Shown: positions 37,265 to 49,163 of the stretch, piece by piece | How the letters are laid out: the number at the start of each line of letters is the position of its first letter | Numbering within the stretch: position 1 is the stretch's first letter | Assembly (NCBI GenBank): GCA_039881045.1 | Contig: JAYWVB010000009.1 | Coordinates: 558,001-622,000 of the forward strand | Length of the DNA stretch: 64,000 nucleotides | Direction: 5' to 3' | Origin: Chaetomium olivaceum | Lineage: Eukaryota > Ascomycota > Sordariomycetes > Sordariales > Chaetomiaceae | Translations under genes and position numbers: made by a program | Notes under the pieces: model-generated | The model's input: only the letters and a program-made list of their open reading frames with translations | Database searches by the model: none | What the model was told of the DNA's origin: nothing

Positions 37265-38711
37265 GGCGGTGTTGTGGTGTTTGGATATCGGATATGGTGT
37301 TGGTTGGCTATGGCGTTGGGGTACAAAGGACGCGTGTTAAGGGTTCTGTTCAACCAGAACTCAGAACTTAAACCGGAAGGTTTCAGGAGCTATAAACGAT
37401 AGTCTCCGAGAGCCGCCCCTCAAGTCTCGGGGTGGTTCCAGAGTTGCTTACAAAGCCCGGAATCGGCCTGATTGTAAAAGCCACCCGATGTTCCAGTTGA
37501 GGACTGCATAGACTGGGCCTCCAGTTAATTGCCAAGAAAAAAGAAGAGAACTGCGAATTTCCACGATAATACACACAATTTCCTCTCATCCCGAGGACTG
37601 TCACAAGCCCTGGTTTCACTTTCTTTTTGTTGCCCCGCGCTTTGCGTTTCCTTATCTTATCGGGATATTGAAGTACAGTGCGAGGAGAGCAAATGCATAC
37701 TATGAAGCAGGGAGGACTGTCTTGATAAATTGCGACTATACCTCTCAAACCGCTATCAAATCAAAAGTACAAGCAGATATACACGGATATTAATAACTAG
37801 ATATCTGCGTACTGTTATCTATTTAACTATGTTACGACGACAAAAACTTGAACGACATGCATTACAATTACGGCTGGGTTGCTCAGGTTCTCTTCCCTGT
37901 CTTCCATTTTCCCTCGTACCATACAGTAGAGAATTACCATATACACTGTGAGCTAAGTGGTTCATCAAAGCCATCAAGCAGCTGGACTTGTTCGACGCGC
38001 CGAACGACCAACGCGACCTGGTTCACCAACTGAGGCCCACCAACGAGTTTGATCCAACAACGACACTCACCCTCACCACCGTACTTCTCAAAAATCTCTT
38101 TTCTGCTCGGCGGGCAAGCATCAATATTTTTCTCGAGAAGGCGCGGCGAGGGCTCAGTTGGGTGCTGCTGTCGATCTAAGCGACTTTTCAGCTTTTTATG
38201 AGCGACCCCAAATATTCATTATCGCTTGGGCAAGCAAGATCACCGACTGCCGCTTCAACTGTCTCTCCCCGGAACCGATCCATGAAGCCTACCAGGTATC
38301 TAGCTCTCTGGGTGAATAAACGACCAGCAGCTTGATAGTTGCCCGAGGACCAGTTTTGTGTACGGCTGCGTGCATGAGAATTGCATGAGATCAAGGAGCG
38401 ATCATCTCACCTTTTTTATTAACTTATTTTATGCCAGTAAGTAGAATGAGCATATACTGGTTCTTAGCCACGTTTTGTTCTCCTACCCGAGACAACTTTC
38501 ACCGCCCGCCATTCATTTAGTCATCGCTGGCACCGATCCCATCTCTTTCTGGCCCTCATATTTATCCTCTCCAAGCCTGACTTTGCGTCTCCACCATACC
38601 TACCCAACCAACGTCCAGGTTCAACATATCTTTACGGCTCCAGCTTCATCCTACGTGACTCACAGTTTGGTTGCTAACGAAACTTACATTTAAAGACACT
38701 TGGTTGCCAAT
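37265..38711. other. Divergent intergenic GSH2/SNF2
   Basis: About 1.4 kb with AT-richer sequence around 37680-37840 and no convincing ORF. It should contain the promoters of glutathione synthetase (-) and the SNF2 gene (+). Confidence 0.55.
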
Positions 38712-41700
38712 ATGGCAGGGGAGGACCAGAGCGATCCATTGCTTTGGGATGAGGATCGAGTGGTGCAAGAACTCTGCACCACGAATCGATCCTGGGAACC
38801 ACCTCCCACCAAGCGACTACCAGATCCCGCCGCCCTTGAAGCAAAACTCCGCGAATGCGGCGTAGATGGAGAGTCGCTTCTCACATACGAGGATGAATTC
38901 GGCTACGACCAGCTGTGGCGCTACCTGGGTGTCAAAAAGCTGCCTCACCAGCTTGCGCTCAAGGATGCCATCAAGCAATTCAGAAGGCGCAGCGAGGGAT
39001 ACCAAGCATGGAAGGCCCATCAACTGGCTAATAGCCAGCTGTATGCCGAACAAGATGACGGCTTGGCTATCAAATCGGAACCATACAAGCCACCTGAAGT
39101 CGATCATACCGCACAGCCTGGGCCTGTGTCTATCTCAGCCTCTAACCATGCCGATGCCGATGCCGATTTCCATGCCCATGTGGATACAAGGTTTACAAGC
39201 ACTTACCCCGGTGTTTTGTCTCCGACACTCTCGGCGTCTGCCGGCCCTGACTTACCAGGAACACCCTCCCGCGTTTTAGGGGTCCGCGAACCTGACCAGG
39301 AGACATCGGAAGAGCCGATGAGCAAGAAGAGGAGGATTGCGCCCATAAGTGTCTCCGCCGATACCACGGGTAACAATGCCTTTTCAATCATCCCAACCGA
39401 AGGGGATCTACTTCTGGGCAGCACAACAGAGATCATGCTGCAAGGAGGGGATTCGTCTGGCTTCCTGGGCGCTGGCGTTCTGCGGCGCGCCCAGCTTCTC
39501 GAGCTCCAATTGGAGGACCTGGTAGCTTCACCCAAGCATCCGTTCGCATTTATGCGGAGAGAGCTCCCTTCGGGACGCCGCATTCAGGCCGCAGAAACCA
39601 TGAAGCGGTTTCTGCGAACGAACCTCGCCGAAAGTCTTCAGCGGAGCGGTGATGAGTACGAGGAGGAATCGGAAATCGGACAATCTGACGACGAACAGAG
39701 TGTCGATTCCGAGACCTGGCGCGAGTACCAACAGGAAGAGGCGGAGCGTGCGGCGATCGAAGCGCGTAAAACCTCTCCCAATGAGAGGATCGTCAGCAAA
39801 GACGAGGTGGCCGAGGCGGTTCGCATTGCCATACAAGAGCTAGAGTCACAATGGGTGACCGAAAAGAAACCCAGATATGATCTCAAGGCCTTCAAGATAT
39901 GGCAGGATGCCCGCCGGAACCCTGACCGCACGGCTTTCATCGACTTGGCGAAGAGGGAGTTGGAACACTTCGTCGGTCGTATCGCGTTCTACTCTCAACA
40001 TATCATCAATCAGCCGTGGACTGTTGGGGATAACGTCCAGAAGAAAGCGTCTGGATTCTTGGAGGCGACTGTTTTCGACAAGAAGCACCAGGCCTGGAAG
40101 ATTGACGTGATTGAGAGTCCACACCAACCACCGCGGCCGTCGGCCCTCCCTCGTCCGGCGCCGCGACGAACGAGGCAAACGAGCGTTGATGACGACGAGG
40201 AGGTGCTGACGAGCGACTCGGATGGTATGGATGAATTCATCGAATATGATGATATTGTCGTTCCCATTGCCAATGGTGACGAGATGGATATCGATCCGGA
40301 GCCGCTTCAAGACGCCACTACTCCCCGAGCTACCTGGCGCCGTAGTGCGTCTGCCACGCCCGATGGCAGCACTGGGGCCGGTCCGGTTCAGAGGGAAACA
40401 ACACCTTCGAGCGAAGGACCCGACGATGGTCCAGCTCCGGCGCCTCTTACTCCCCTGAAGATCAAAACCGAGAAGCCTATGGTGCCGGTCACCCCTCGTC
40501 AAACGGGGACTTCGACCAACAATGTCATCGTGATTGACTCGTCCCCTTCGCCACCACTTGAGGAGCTTGACGAGATTCCGGGACTCGACGACCTTGATGC
40601 TCTCGAGAAAATCGGAGAGGCCGGCATGGACTATTGGGAAAAGGCCGAAGATGCTGAACGGCTCGTGGTGGCGGTGCTGTATGAGTGGTCGCGTGATAGA
40701 ATCGCCAAAATATACGGGGGAATCCAGAAGACCGATCACAGGGATATATGGGCCATGTATATGGCGCCGACCCTGAGCGCCCCGGAAGACCCCCATGTAG
40801 ACACCATTGGCGTGGTGGCGTTCTATCTATGCCGTCTTTTCGACGTTTTCGGCACGAAATCTGCCAAAAGGATTGCCCTACGGACTTTGAGGCTTACGAC
40901 GCGTCGAAGGTTGGATCGTCTGGGAGGTCTGTTTGCTGGCTTCTGCGCATTTCTCAAGAAGATCCTTCCACTGTTTCTGGGCATAGCCCCGGAGACACCG
41001 ACTCGTATCGTGCTGAAGACACCCCAGAAAGGCGCCCCAAGCGCCCCAAGCACTCCAACACCATCTAGGACTCAGGAGCCTGCGGATGGCCCCAGTACCA
41101 CAGAGGCGTCCTCGTCGGATGAGATGCGGGTTCCGTCGACTAAGAAGCGACGGCGGCGCAAACGGCGCGACGCAAATGCGAAGAATCTTCGGATGGGGAA
41201 CCTGAAACGCAACGAAGAGTTTGAGCGGCGCGCCCGGGAGCTGCGCGAAAGACTTGCCCAACAGGGTTCGGTTTCCGGCAAACATGCTCGTCTCATTATC
41301 AACGAGACCAAGGAGTCAGACGACCAGGCACTGATATACATCAATGATCATATCGGGAGCAGGATTAAAGACCACCAGATCGACGGCGTTCGGTTCATGT
41401 GGAACCAGGTTGTTGTCGAGTCGAGCCTCCGCCAAGGTTGCTTGCTCGCGCACACCATGGGCTTGGGGAAGACTATGCAGGTGATCACTCTCTTGGTAGT
41501 CGTTGCCGAGTCATCCGCGTCGCCGGACGAGTCTATACGCTCCCAGATCCCCGAGAGCCTGCGGGAGTCTAGGACGCTGATCCTGTGCCCTGCGAGCTTG
41601 GTAGACAATTGGGAGGATGAGATCCACATGTGGGCTCCGGATGAGGTGCTGGGCCCATTGCACAGGCTCGACCAGTCAGTTCCCTCCGATTCGCGCATGG

Positions 41701-44153
41701 CGGTAATCCAGGCTTGGGTTGCGTCTGGCGGGGTGCTCATCATCGGCTACACAATGTTCAGCACTCTTGTTCATGGAGATGCAGACATGGCCAGACTCCT
41801 GCACGAGACCCCTAACCTTGTCATTGGTGACGAGGCACACTACATAAAGAATCCCGAGACTCGGAGACACCAAGCCGCTGCGAATTTCACGACAACAAAC
41901 CGCATCGCGATGACGGGGTCCCCTCTCACGAACAACGTCATGGATTACTATGCCATGATCAATTGGGTAGCCCCCAATTATCTGGCCGACATTGCCGAGT
42001 TCAGGGACAGGTTCTCAAACCCCATCAAAGAAGGGTTGTATGTTGACAGCGAGCCTCACAAAAAGAGAAAGGCGCGGCGGATGCTCCATGTCTTGAAAGA
42101 GACCGTGGGCCCGAAGGTGCACCGGAGAGACATCGAGGTGTTACGCAACGAGCTTCCAACAAAGAAGGAGTTCATCATCACCCTTTCCTTGACCCAGACC
42201 CAGATGCGCCTGTACGAGCGGTACATCCAGTGGATGACAGATCCCACCAGCGAGACCATAACCGGCCAAGCGACCGCATGGAGTCTCGTGGCCAAACTCA
42301 CCCTTGTCCTCGCCCATCCCTTCATTTCCAAGACCGCGCTGGAAAACCAAAAGGCCAAACCAGTCGGCAGCAAAGCCAAGTCATTCAAGCTAGGAAAGCC
42401 AGAGAACCATGATGAGCTAGTTTCAGATATGCCAGAGCATGTGCGGAGCGACCTGCTTGCCATCGTCAGGTTTCGCGAGATTGAAGATTACGTCTACTCC
42501 AACAAGATTGTCGTTCTCCTACGAATCTTGGACGAGTGCAGTAAAGCCAAAGACAAAGTGCTGGTGTTCTCGCAGAGCATCCTGACTCTCGACTATATCG
42601 AGAATATCTTCAAGCGGAAGCGGGTGGTGTACCAACGGCTTGATGGTAACACCAAAATGACGACACGACAAGACTCGGTCAAGATGTTCAACACGGATTC
42701 CGAATTTCAGGTCTATTTGATCTCCACCAAGGCTGGCGGTGTCGGGCTCAACATCCACGGCGCGAACAGGGTCGTCATTTTTGACTTCAAGTACACGCCG
42801 ACCGATGAGCAGCAAGCGATTGGGAGGGCTTACCGCCTCGGCCAGACGAAGCCGGTATATGTCTACTGGCTGACCGTTGGCGGCACGTTCGAAGACACCA
42901 TTCACAACAACGCCGTCTTCAAATCCCAGCTGGCCTCGCGGGTGGTGGACAAGAAGAATCCTGACCCATGGTCAACACGGTTCAGCGATTATTTCAAGAT
43001 GCCGAGGGAGGTAGACCAGGAGGACCTGTCCGGGTCGTTTGGCCAAGATAAAGTCCTAGATGTGCTCCTCGAAAGCGAGGAAATAAGCAAGCTAATCCGA
43101 AAGATCACGTCCACCGAGACATTTGAACGGGAAGAGACTTACGAGCTCACTCCGGAGGAGAAGCTGCAGGCTGAGAAGGACATTGAGATGGAACGGCTCC
43201 GGTCTCAAAACCCGGAGGAGTTCAGGCGCCGGGAGCATGAGTACATGTTGTCGGCCATGTCGCCTCCGCCGCCGCCGCTCGGGTTTTACCAACGCCTCAC
43301 CGATGGTGAGTCTCAACCAGCATCTCAGGGCAATACAATCCTGAGGATTAAGGTGCCAGAGCACATGAGGGAGGGACGCAAATTAGGGTCACCAGCCCTC
43401 CCCGTGGATTCCGAGTTTGCATCTTCTGCCTGCACGCCGACGTCTGTTCGGGCAGATGACGACTCAACCCGGCAGCAAGTACTGACCCTGACTTCTAATG
43501 CAGCTCCCATCGGCCTGGCCGCCGTGGCCACGCCTCAACCCCCGACTTTCATGGCTCCAGCACTCGCTCAGCCACCGCCAGCCCGGGGCGACCCAGCGAT
43601 GACGCAAGCCATCCCGTCACCGAGCCCGGCCGCGGTGAACAACGCCTTGGCGCAGGAGCCCACGCCTGTGCCTCAGCCCATCCTCGCCCCGGGAACGCAC
43701 TTCAAAGTCCCGCACACGCCACCACCACCAGCAGAAGCAGCACCAAACGAATCACCGAGCTTAGCCACCCCGTCCACGGCCATAGAGGTCTCGGGCTCGG
43801 ACTTTCCCGACTTATTGGCCGTCCACAGCGCCTTGTCTCGGGACGGCCGCCACGTGCGGTACCACCCAGGCGATCTGATCAACAGGGTCAAGAGCGTGTG
43901 GAGCAGGAACAAAATCGAGCGGCTACCGATGATGGACAAGATCCAGAACGTCAAGAAATGCACACGCAACGCACGGTTCGCCGAAGCGATGCTTTCCGGG
44001 TATATGGACCCCGAGCAGCTTGCGTCCATGACGAGGCTGGAGATGGAGGAGGTATCGGCCGCACTGAACGGCCTGGCCGAGGGCGAGTTCAAACAGCGAG
44101 TTTGGACGACCAAAGCCGATCTCAACGTATGCACCGGCACCAAGAGCACTTGA
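38712..44153 (+). CDS. SNF2-family ATPase, ATRX/Rad54-like group
   Basis: A single uninterrupted ORF of 1,813 residues from the ATG at 38712 (another in-frame ATG is at 38700). SNF2 ATPases move along DNA to remodel chromatin or recombination intermediates. Residues about 25-100 look like a small SAM-like fold. The helicase core is complete: KDHQIDGVRFMW, Walker A AHTMGLGKT near 915, GDEAHYIKNP near 1040, MTGSPLTNN, and motif VI QAIGRAYRLGQTKPV near 1367. A Lys/Arg-rich stretch near 810 may be a nuclear signal. The C-terminal 300 residues are Pro-rich and then end in a conserved-looking helical block. The ATRX/Rad54 assignment is by motif style and is less certain than SNF2 membership. Confidence 0.88.
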   Translation: MAGEDQSDPLLWDEDRVVQELCTTNRSWEPPPTKRLPDPAALEAKLRECGVDGESLLTYEDEFGYDQLWRYLGVKKLPHQLALKDAIKQFRRRSEGYQAWKAHQLANSQLYAEQDDGLAIKSEPYKPPEVDHTAQPGPVSISASNHADADADFHAHVDTRFTSTYPGVLSPTLSASAGPDLPGTPSRVLGVREPDQETSEEPMSKKRRIAPISVSADTTGNNAFSIIPTEGDLLLGSTTEIMLQGGDSSGFLGAGVLRRAQLLELQLEDLVASPKHPFAFMRRELPSGRRIQAAETMKRFLRTNLAESLQRSGDEYEEESEIGQSDDEQSVDSETWREYQQEEAERAAIEARKTSPNERIVSKDEVAEAVRIAIQELESQWVTEKKPRYDLKAFKIWQDARRNPDRTAFIDLAKRELEHFVGRIAFYSQHIINQPWTVGDNVQKKASGFLEATVFDKKHQAWKIDVIESPHQPPRPSALPRPAPRRTRQTSVDDDEEVLTSDSDGMDEFIEYDDIVVPIANGDEMDIDPEPLQDATTPRATWRRSASATPDGSTGAGPVQRETTPSSEGPDDGPAPAPLTPLKIKTEKPMVPVTPRQTGTSTNNVIVIDSSPSPPLEELDEIPGLDDLDALEKIGEAGMDYWEKAEDAERLVVAVLYEWSRDRIAKIYGGIQKTDHRDIWAMYMAPTLSAPEDPHVDTIGVVAFYLCRLFDVFGTKSAKRIALRTLRLTTRRRLDRLGGLFAGFCAFLKKILPLFLGIAPETPTRIVLKTPQKGAPSAPSTPTPSRTQEPADGPSTTEASSSDEMRVPSTKKRRRRKRRDANAKNLRMGNLKRNEEFERRARELRERLAQQGSVSGKHARLIINETKESDDQALIYINDHIGSRIKDHQIDGVRFMWNQVVVESSLRQGCLLAHTMGLGKTMQVITLLVVVAESSASPDESIRSQIPESLRESRTLILCPASLVDNWEDEIHMWAPDEVLGPLHRLDQSVPSDSRMAVIQAWVASGGVLIIGYTMFSTLVHGDADMARLLHETPNLVIGDEAHYIKNPETRRHQAAANFTTTNRIAMTGSPLTNNVMDYYAMINWVAPNYLADIAEFRDRFSNPIKEGLYVDSEPHKKRKARRMLHVLKETVGPKVHRRDIEVLRNELPTKKEFIITLSLTQTQMRLYERYIQWMTDPTSETITGQATAWSLVAKLTLVLAHPFISKTALENQKAKPVGSKAKSFKLGKPENHDELVSDMPEHVRSDLLAIVRFREIEDYVYSNKIVVLLRILDECSKAKDKVLVFSQSILTLDYIENIFKRKRVVYQRLDGNTKMTTRQDSVKMFNTDSEFQVYLISTKAGGVGLNIHGANRVVIFDFKYTPTDEQQAIGRAYRLGQTKPVYVYWLTVGGTFEDTIHNNAVFKSQLASRVVDKKNPDPWSTRFSDYFKMPREVDQEDLSGSFGQDKVLDVLLESEEISKLIRKITSTETFEREETYELTPEEKLQAEKDIEMERLRSQNPEEFRRREHEYMLSAMSPPPPPLGFYQRLTDGESQPASQGNTILRIKVPEHMREGRKLGSPALPVDSEFASSACTPTSVRADDDSTRQQVLTLTSNAAPIGLAAVATPQPPTFMAPALAQPPPARGDPAMTQAIPSPSPAAVNNALAQEPTPVPQPILAPGTHFKVPHTPPPPAEAAPNESPSLATPSTAIEVSGSDFPDLLAVHSALSRDGRHVRYHPGDLINRVKSVWSRNKIERLPMMDKIQNVKKCTRNARFAEAMLSGYMDPEQLASMTRLEMEEVSAALNGLAEGEFKQRVWTTKADLNVCTGTKST

Positions 44154-45553
44154 AAGCGCTTCTCTTTTTTCAGCAAGCAAGAGCCACTGACATGATGAGC
44201 ACGACAGCAAATGCGAGCAGACTTGACAGCGGCGGCGACGACGACGGCAAAGGCGGGAACGGAGAGGCGGCGCACGGGAGGAGAACTGGGGGAGGGGGTG
44301 AAGGAGGTGGCTAACCGAAGGGCCCTGCGGTTTCTCGGATCTGGACCGGAACCGGAGGACCCTGTCACCCCGCAGGGCCGCCGCCGGGCGGCGAACCCAG
44401 GAGATTCGGCCGACTCTCCGCAGGTTATCGACTAACGGAAGTATTTGCGGGATCTTGCATTTTTCAGTGCAGCTATTCTTCTTTTTCTTGAGATACCCTC
44501 ACATTTGCATCCTGGGGCATGGCGTTTATGGCAGGCAAACACGACGGGGAAGGGAGACATGGGTTCGCGGAACGGAGAAGGAGGGCCGGCGGGAAACAAT
44601 GCATTGGCGCGCGTCTTTATTACTATTTGGGGGTACGTGAGACCTGTTGTACGGATACATAGCTAGGTCGCTACGCGGTCAATAATTTCGAGAGCCGCCT
44701 TTACATGCTGCGTAAAGAGTGATCTCGATTCGAGCGGAAATGAAGAACTCGGTGCTTCCGGAAGCCGTTTGCTGACTGAGCTAACCGCGTTTACACTCAC
44801 GGATAGATCATGTACGGACGGTTTGTGTCTCAGGAGGATGTGTGTGAGTCGATGGATCTTGAAAAAATGCAACATCAACCGAGGCAAGGCCCTGAAAACG
44901 TGGCCCGATCCGGGGTGTCACGCACCGCACAGGTCTCCGATACCGCGGGGTTCGGCGGATGGGTGCAGCGTGGGAAGTTACGGTGACTTGACACCCGTTG
45001 GGGAGGCAGTGCAAGTCATGGCCAATAGGAAATGGCGGATTTCCCCAAAGTGAAAATGGCCAGAAGCTCATTGATGAAGAGGACAGATCCCGAGACTCCG
45101 AGTCGTGCGAGTCCAGAAAGTGCGTACCCACCAGAAAGTGGATCACAGGCACAAGACGGTCCCTTGTACTCCGGAACCGAAGCCGTTTCGACTTTCGACT
45201 TTTGACTTTTGACTTCGAGCCAATTCTCTTCTCCTTTCCAACCAAAATCTGCAATTGTCTCTCCATGCTAGTCCTGCCGTGCTAGTACCTCTCGTGCTCG
45301 CGTGCTGCCGGTTTTTTTGCTCTTGATCGGGGTCTTGCCGCTCTCAGGAACGGGAAAGAAACCTTTTCCTTTTTTTCTTTTTTGCCTGTTCCCAAGGGAG
45401 GAATTTATCCCCCCGCCCCCGCCGTTAAACATCTGTTGACGGAAACTCGTGCGCAAATCCTCAACAACCTTCCACAACTCTACCTAACAACACCGGCAGC
45501 GAACTCAGCGATACGAACGAATTGAGTTGTCCCACGCCGCCATCATCGCCACC
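44154..45553. other. Intergenic, no gene seen
   Basis: This is the spacer between SNF2 and HEM1 (both +). No ORF with recognisable features was found. The last part includes a T/C-rich stretch before the HEM1 start, typical of fungal promoters. Confidence 0.55.
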
Positions 45554-47542
45554 ATGGACTCTGTTCTACGCCAGTCCAAGGCTATGTGCCCCTTCATGAA
45601 GAAGGCCACCGCCGCGGGACTCCGTGCCATGTCGACGACCACCCCTACTGCCGTGTCACCCTGCGGTGGCGCCATGTCCAAGCTGCAGGTGCTCGCCCGC
45701 CGCTGCCCAGTGATGGGCAAGGCTATGGCTGTCCAGTCTGCCCGCGTTGGTCACGGCGCTGGTTTCCCCAGCGTCGCCGCCAAGGCCGGCATGTCCACGT
45801 TCCATGGCCACGCAAAGACCAGCAAGGCGAGGCTGCACACCAGCCGCTCCAAGGAGGCCCAGCCCGTTGATGGCACCGTTTATACCGGCCATGAGAAGGG
45901 TTAGTCATCTTGTGTCTGTGTCGCGGAGTTGCGCGCGGACCGCTTCATTGAGAGTAGCCTCTTGCTAACAGTATCTCAACCTCCAGTCCAGCTGCCCCCC
46001 CGCCTTCCGACCAAGCAGCACGTCGGCACCAGCCCGGCCGCTGTCACGCGCCCCGACGCCCCGGCCTCCCGCGCCGGCAAGTTTGACTATGACGGCTTCT
46101 ACAACTGCGAGCTGGAAAAGAAGCACAAGGACAAGTCGTACCGGTACTTCAACAACATCAATCGCCTGGCTAAGGAGTTCCCCCGTGCGCACATGTCCAG
46201 CAAGGAGGAGAAGGTTACGGTCTGGTGCGCCAACGACTACCTGGGCATGGGCCGCAACCCGCGGGTCCTAAAGGCGATGCATGAGACCCTCGACGAATAC
46301 GGCGCCGGCGCTGGTGGCACGCGCAACATTTCTGGACACAATAAGCATGCGGTGGAGCTGGAACAAACCATCGCCAAACTCCATGCGCAGGAGGCCGCGC
46401 TGGTTTTCAGCTCGTGCTATGTGGCCAACGATGCCACTCTGGCTACCCTCGGCAGCAAGATGCCCGACTGCGTCATCCTGTCCGACAGCCTGAACCATGC
46501 CTCGATGATTCAGGGTATCCGCCACTCTGGCGCGAAAAAGATCATTTTCAAACACAACGATGTGCAGGACCTGGAGGAGAAGCTGGCGTCATTGCCACTC
46601 CACGTCCCCAAGATCATTGCCTTCGAGTCGGTCTACAGCATGTGCGGCTCGATCGGCCCCATTGAGGAAATCTGCGATCTCGCCGACAAATACGGCGCCA
46701 TCACTTTCCTCGATGAAGTTCATGCTGTCGGCATGTACGGCCCGCACGGCGCGGGCGTGGCGGAACACCTTGATTACGAGGCGCACGTTCAGGGGCGGCC
46801 CCGTGGGACCATCATGGACCGTATCGATATCATCACCGGCACACTAGGCAAGGCGTACGGCTGCGTGGGTGGCTACATCGCCGGCAGCGCCAAGCTCATC
46901 GACACGGTGCGCTCGCTCGCGCCAGGCTTCATCTTCACCACCTCTCTCCCTCCTGCCGTCATGGCCGGCGCACGCGCCGCCATTGAGTATCAGATGGAGT
47001 ACCAGGGCGACCGCCGCCTGCAGCAGCTGCACACGCGCGCGGTCAAGGAAGCCCTTGAGGAGCGCGGCATCCCCGTAATCCCCAACCCGAGCCACATCGT
47101 ACCCATCCTCGTCGGCAACGCCGAGCTAGCCAAGAAAGCCAGCGACAAGCTCCTGCAGGACCACGGCATCTACGTGCAGAGCATCAACTACCCGACCGTC
47201 CCCGTCGGCCAGGAGCGCCTGCGCGTGACGCCCACGCCCGGCCACACCAAGGAGTACCGTGAGGAGCTGGTCAACGCGATCGAGAGCATCTGGAACGAGC
47301 TCGGCATCAAGCGCACCAGCGAGTGGGCGGCTGAGGGCGGCTTCATCGGCGTCGGCGTGCCAGATGCCGCCCCCGAGGAGCCTCTCTGGACAGACGAGCA
47401 GCTGGGCATCGCCGAGGCCGCACGCACACTGCTGCAGGCTGCTAAGGAGGAGCAGAAGGCCGCCCCTCTGGTAGGCGGGTTCACCGAGAGGCTCCTGGCG
47501 AAGGAGATGAAGGGGCTCACGAGCGCTAGCGTCGCCGCCTAG
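45554..47542 (+). CDS. HEM1: 5-aminolevulinate synthase, mitochondrial
   Basis: Exon 1 is 45554-45899 and exon 2 is 45987-47542 (633 residues, intact). The enzyme condenses glycine and succinyl-CoA in the mitochondrial matrix, the first step of heme synthesis, using PLP. The N-terminus is Arg/Ala/Ser-rich, fitting a presequence, and carries two Cys-Pro motifs (KAMCPFMKK and RRCPVMGK) of the heme-regulatory type. The core shows WCANDYLGMG, GTRNISGHNKHAVELE, FLDEVHAVGMYGPHGAG and ITGTLGKAYGCVGG, whose Lys binds PLP. The intron starts GTTAGT, has a GCTAAC branch and ends CCAG. Heme feedback on import is inferred from the Cys-Pro motifs. Confidence 0.96.
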
Positions 47543-49163
47543 GCTTCGCTTCTTGTGTCCTCTGACTCTGGAGACATACTCTTCACTTCTCTGCCGGCCT
47601 ATCTGTGTCCGGGTGCCCCTGCTGCTTTCATCCTTGGGGAGCTCACCTAACTAATCCGTCTGTCTTGTCTGTCGCTCGCTGTTTGTGTGGTGGTGTTTTT
47701 GTTTTTGCCTTTCCAGACCAACGACGTGAAACACGTTCCTTGGAGCGAGCGAGCAGCAAAAATGGGGCATTTTGTGTTTAAAGCGATTTGGTGGTTTTGG
47801 ATTTACGTGTGACTGGTGTATGCTGTATGCCTCATGTGCCCGGCTACAGAGCTGTTGGCTTTTTTGCTTTCATTGTCTTGCGCCGTCCTCTCCGGCTGTT
47901 CTTGCCTCGGGGGGGCGGTGCAAGAAACATCTTCGTGGACGTGCTTTTGGACAAACATTGTTTATGAGAACATCAATATACGAAGACCATTCATTGGCTG
48001 GCCTCTCGGGTTGAGAGGTCAAAGTTGCCATTTGTGTTTCCTACCCCTGAACGTGAAGTTGTCCGGTGAGAGACGGAAGTTGCCGTTTCTTGATATCGTT
48101 TCCTGTCCCCTGAAAACGAACCTCCCGGGCTGCCGCGGGCTGCCGGCGTTCCCGTAATAGCCAAGCGGTGATCGTCGACAGCTTCAATCCTGCGTTCATC
48201 GTCGGTGGCCAATGACTAATGTGAGATTACAGAGTAGTCCGAGGAGGTCTGTTTCATGCGGTCGAGATCCAGCCTCTCAGCACCAGATCCCTGCCAAGGA
48301 CGTCAGCACAGCCACGTTCTTACAAGTCCCCTCATCAATATCCAACACCAGCAAGGACTGGCTAAACCAAGTCCCCTTCTGCCACACTTCCTTTTCCGCA
48401 CCATCCAATCCTTACCCAGCCCCTTACCCAGCGCCACACCCATACAACGAAAGCAGCCCCACCACGAACGGAGCCGGAGAAAATGAATCACTCCGACGGA
48501 GCCGGACGCGGGCTGAGTCTCCGCTCCATCCGCTCCATCGACCACGGCACGGCGGAGCCCATGGAACGTCCAGTCGTGTAAGTCGGCGCAGCACAGCTTC
48601 CTCACGCGTGGCCTGCAGCCTTTGGATTAGCCTTGGGTCGCATTCGCACCACCGACCGGGGGCTTCAACACGAGCCGGTACAGGCGGTCTTTCGTAAACT
48701 GTATGACGACGCCTGCTGTTCTGGGGTTGTTTCATGCGAGATTTGGGTAGTGGCCGTGCTTTTCTTTTTGGCTTGCGTCGTCAGAGGATTGGAGCTTGCC
48801 GTTGTAAGTGGGCTGGCTTGGTTAATTCGCGACCTGGCTGGCTGGTGACCGAGGGTAGGGTACCTTACCTACCTACCTATGTAGGCGCGCTGCGTCAGGT
48901 TTCGTTGATCTGGGAGTGGTTGTTCTTTTATTCTTTATCTTCTACTCCGCTGTGGGATTGCTTGCTGTGTGTTCACATCATCATCAGCAGCAGCAGCAGC
49001 AGCATCAATCATCACCATCAGCTTGCTCAGCAAGTATAGGACGTCTGCGCATCCACGACTAATCACCGTCCCTGCCCACCCGCATTGGGACATTTGTGCA
49101 GCCTCGCAACCCGGCAGTCCGGTACGGGAGAGCAAGTTAGTGTGTGGAGTCCCCGTGGCAAAC
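47543..49163. other. Intergenic, no gene seen
   Basis: This holds the HEM1 3' UTR and the upstream region of the Zn2Cys6 gene. It contains a CAG-triplet run at 48985-49002 and CTAC/CCTA repeats near 48865-48885. A 161-codon ORF at 48212-48697 has no motif and is not called. Confidence 0.5.
48985..49002. repeat. (CAG)6 microsatellite
   Basis: Six CAG triplets about 160 bp upstream of the Zn2Cys6 start codon. Confidence 0.75.

Noticed and set aside
39846..40796. 316-codon minus-strand ORF inside the SNF2 gene
   Set aside because: It is an antisense shadow of a long coding frame and has no motif of its own.
48212..48697. 161-codon ORF between HEM1 and the Zn2Cys6 gene
   Set aside because: It has no recognisable domain and a Ser/Pro/Arg composition typical of noncoding GC-rich DNA.
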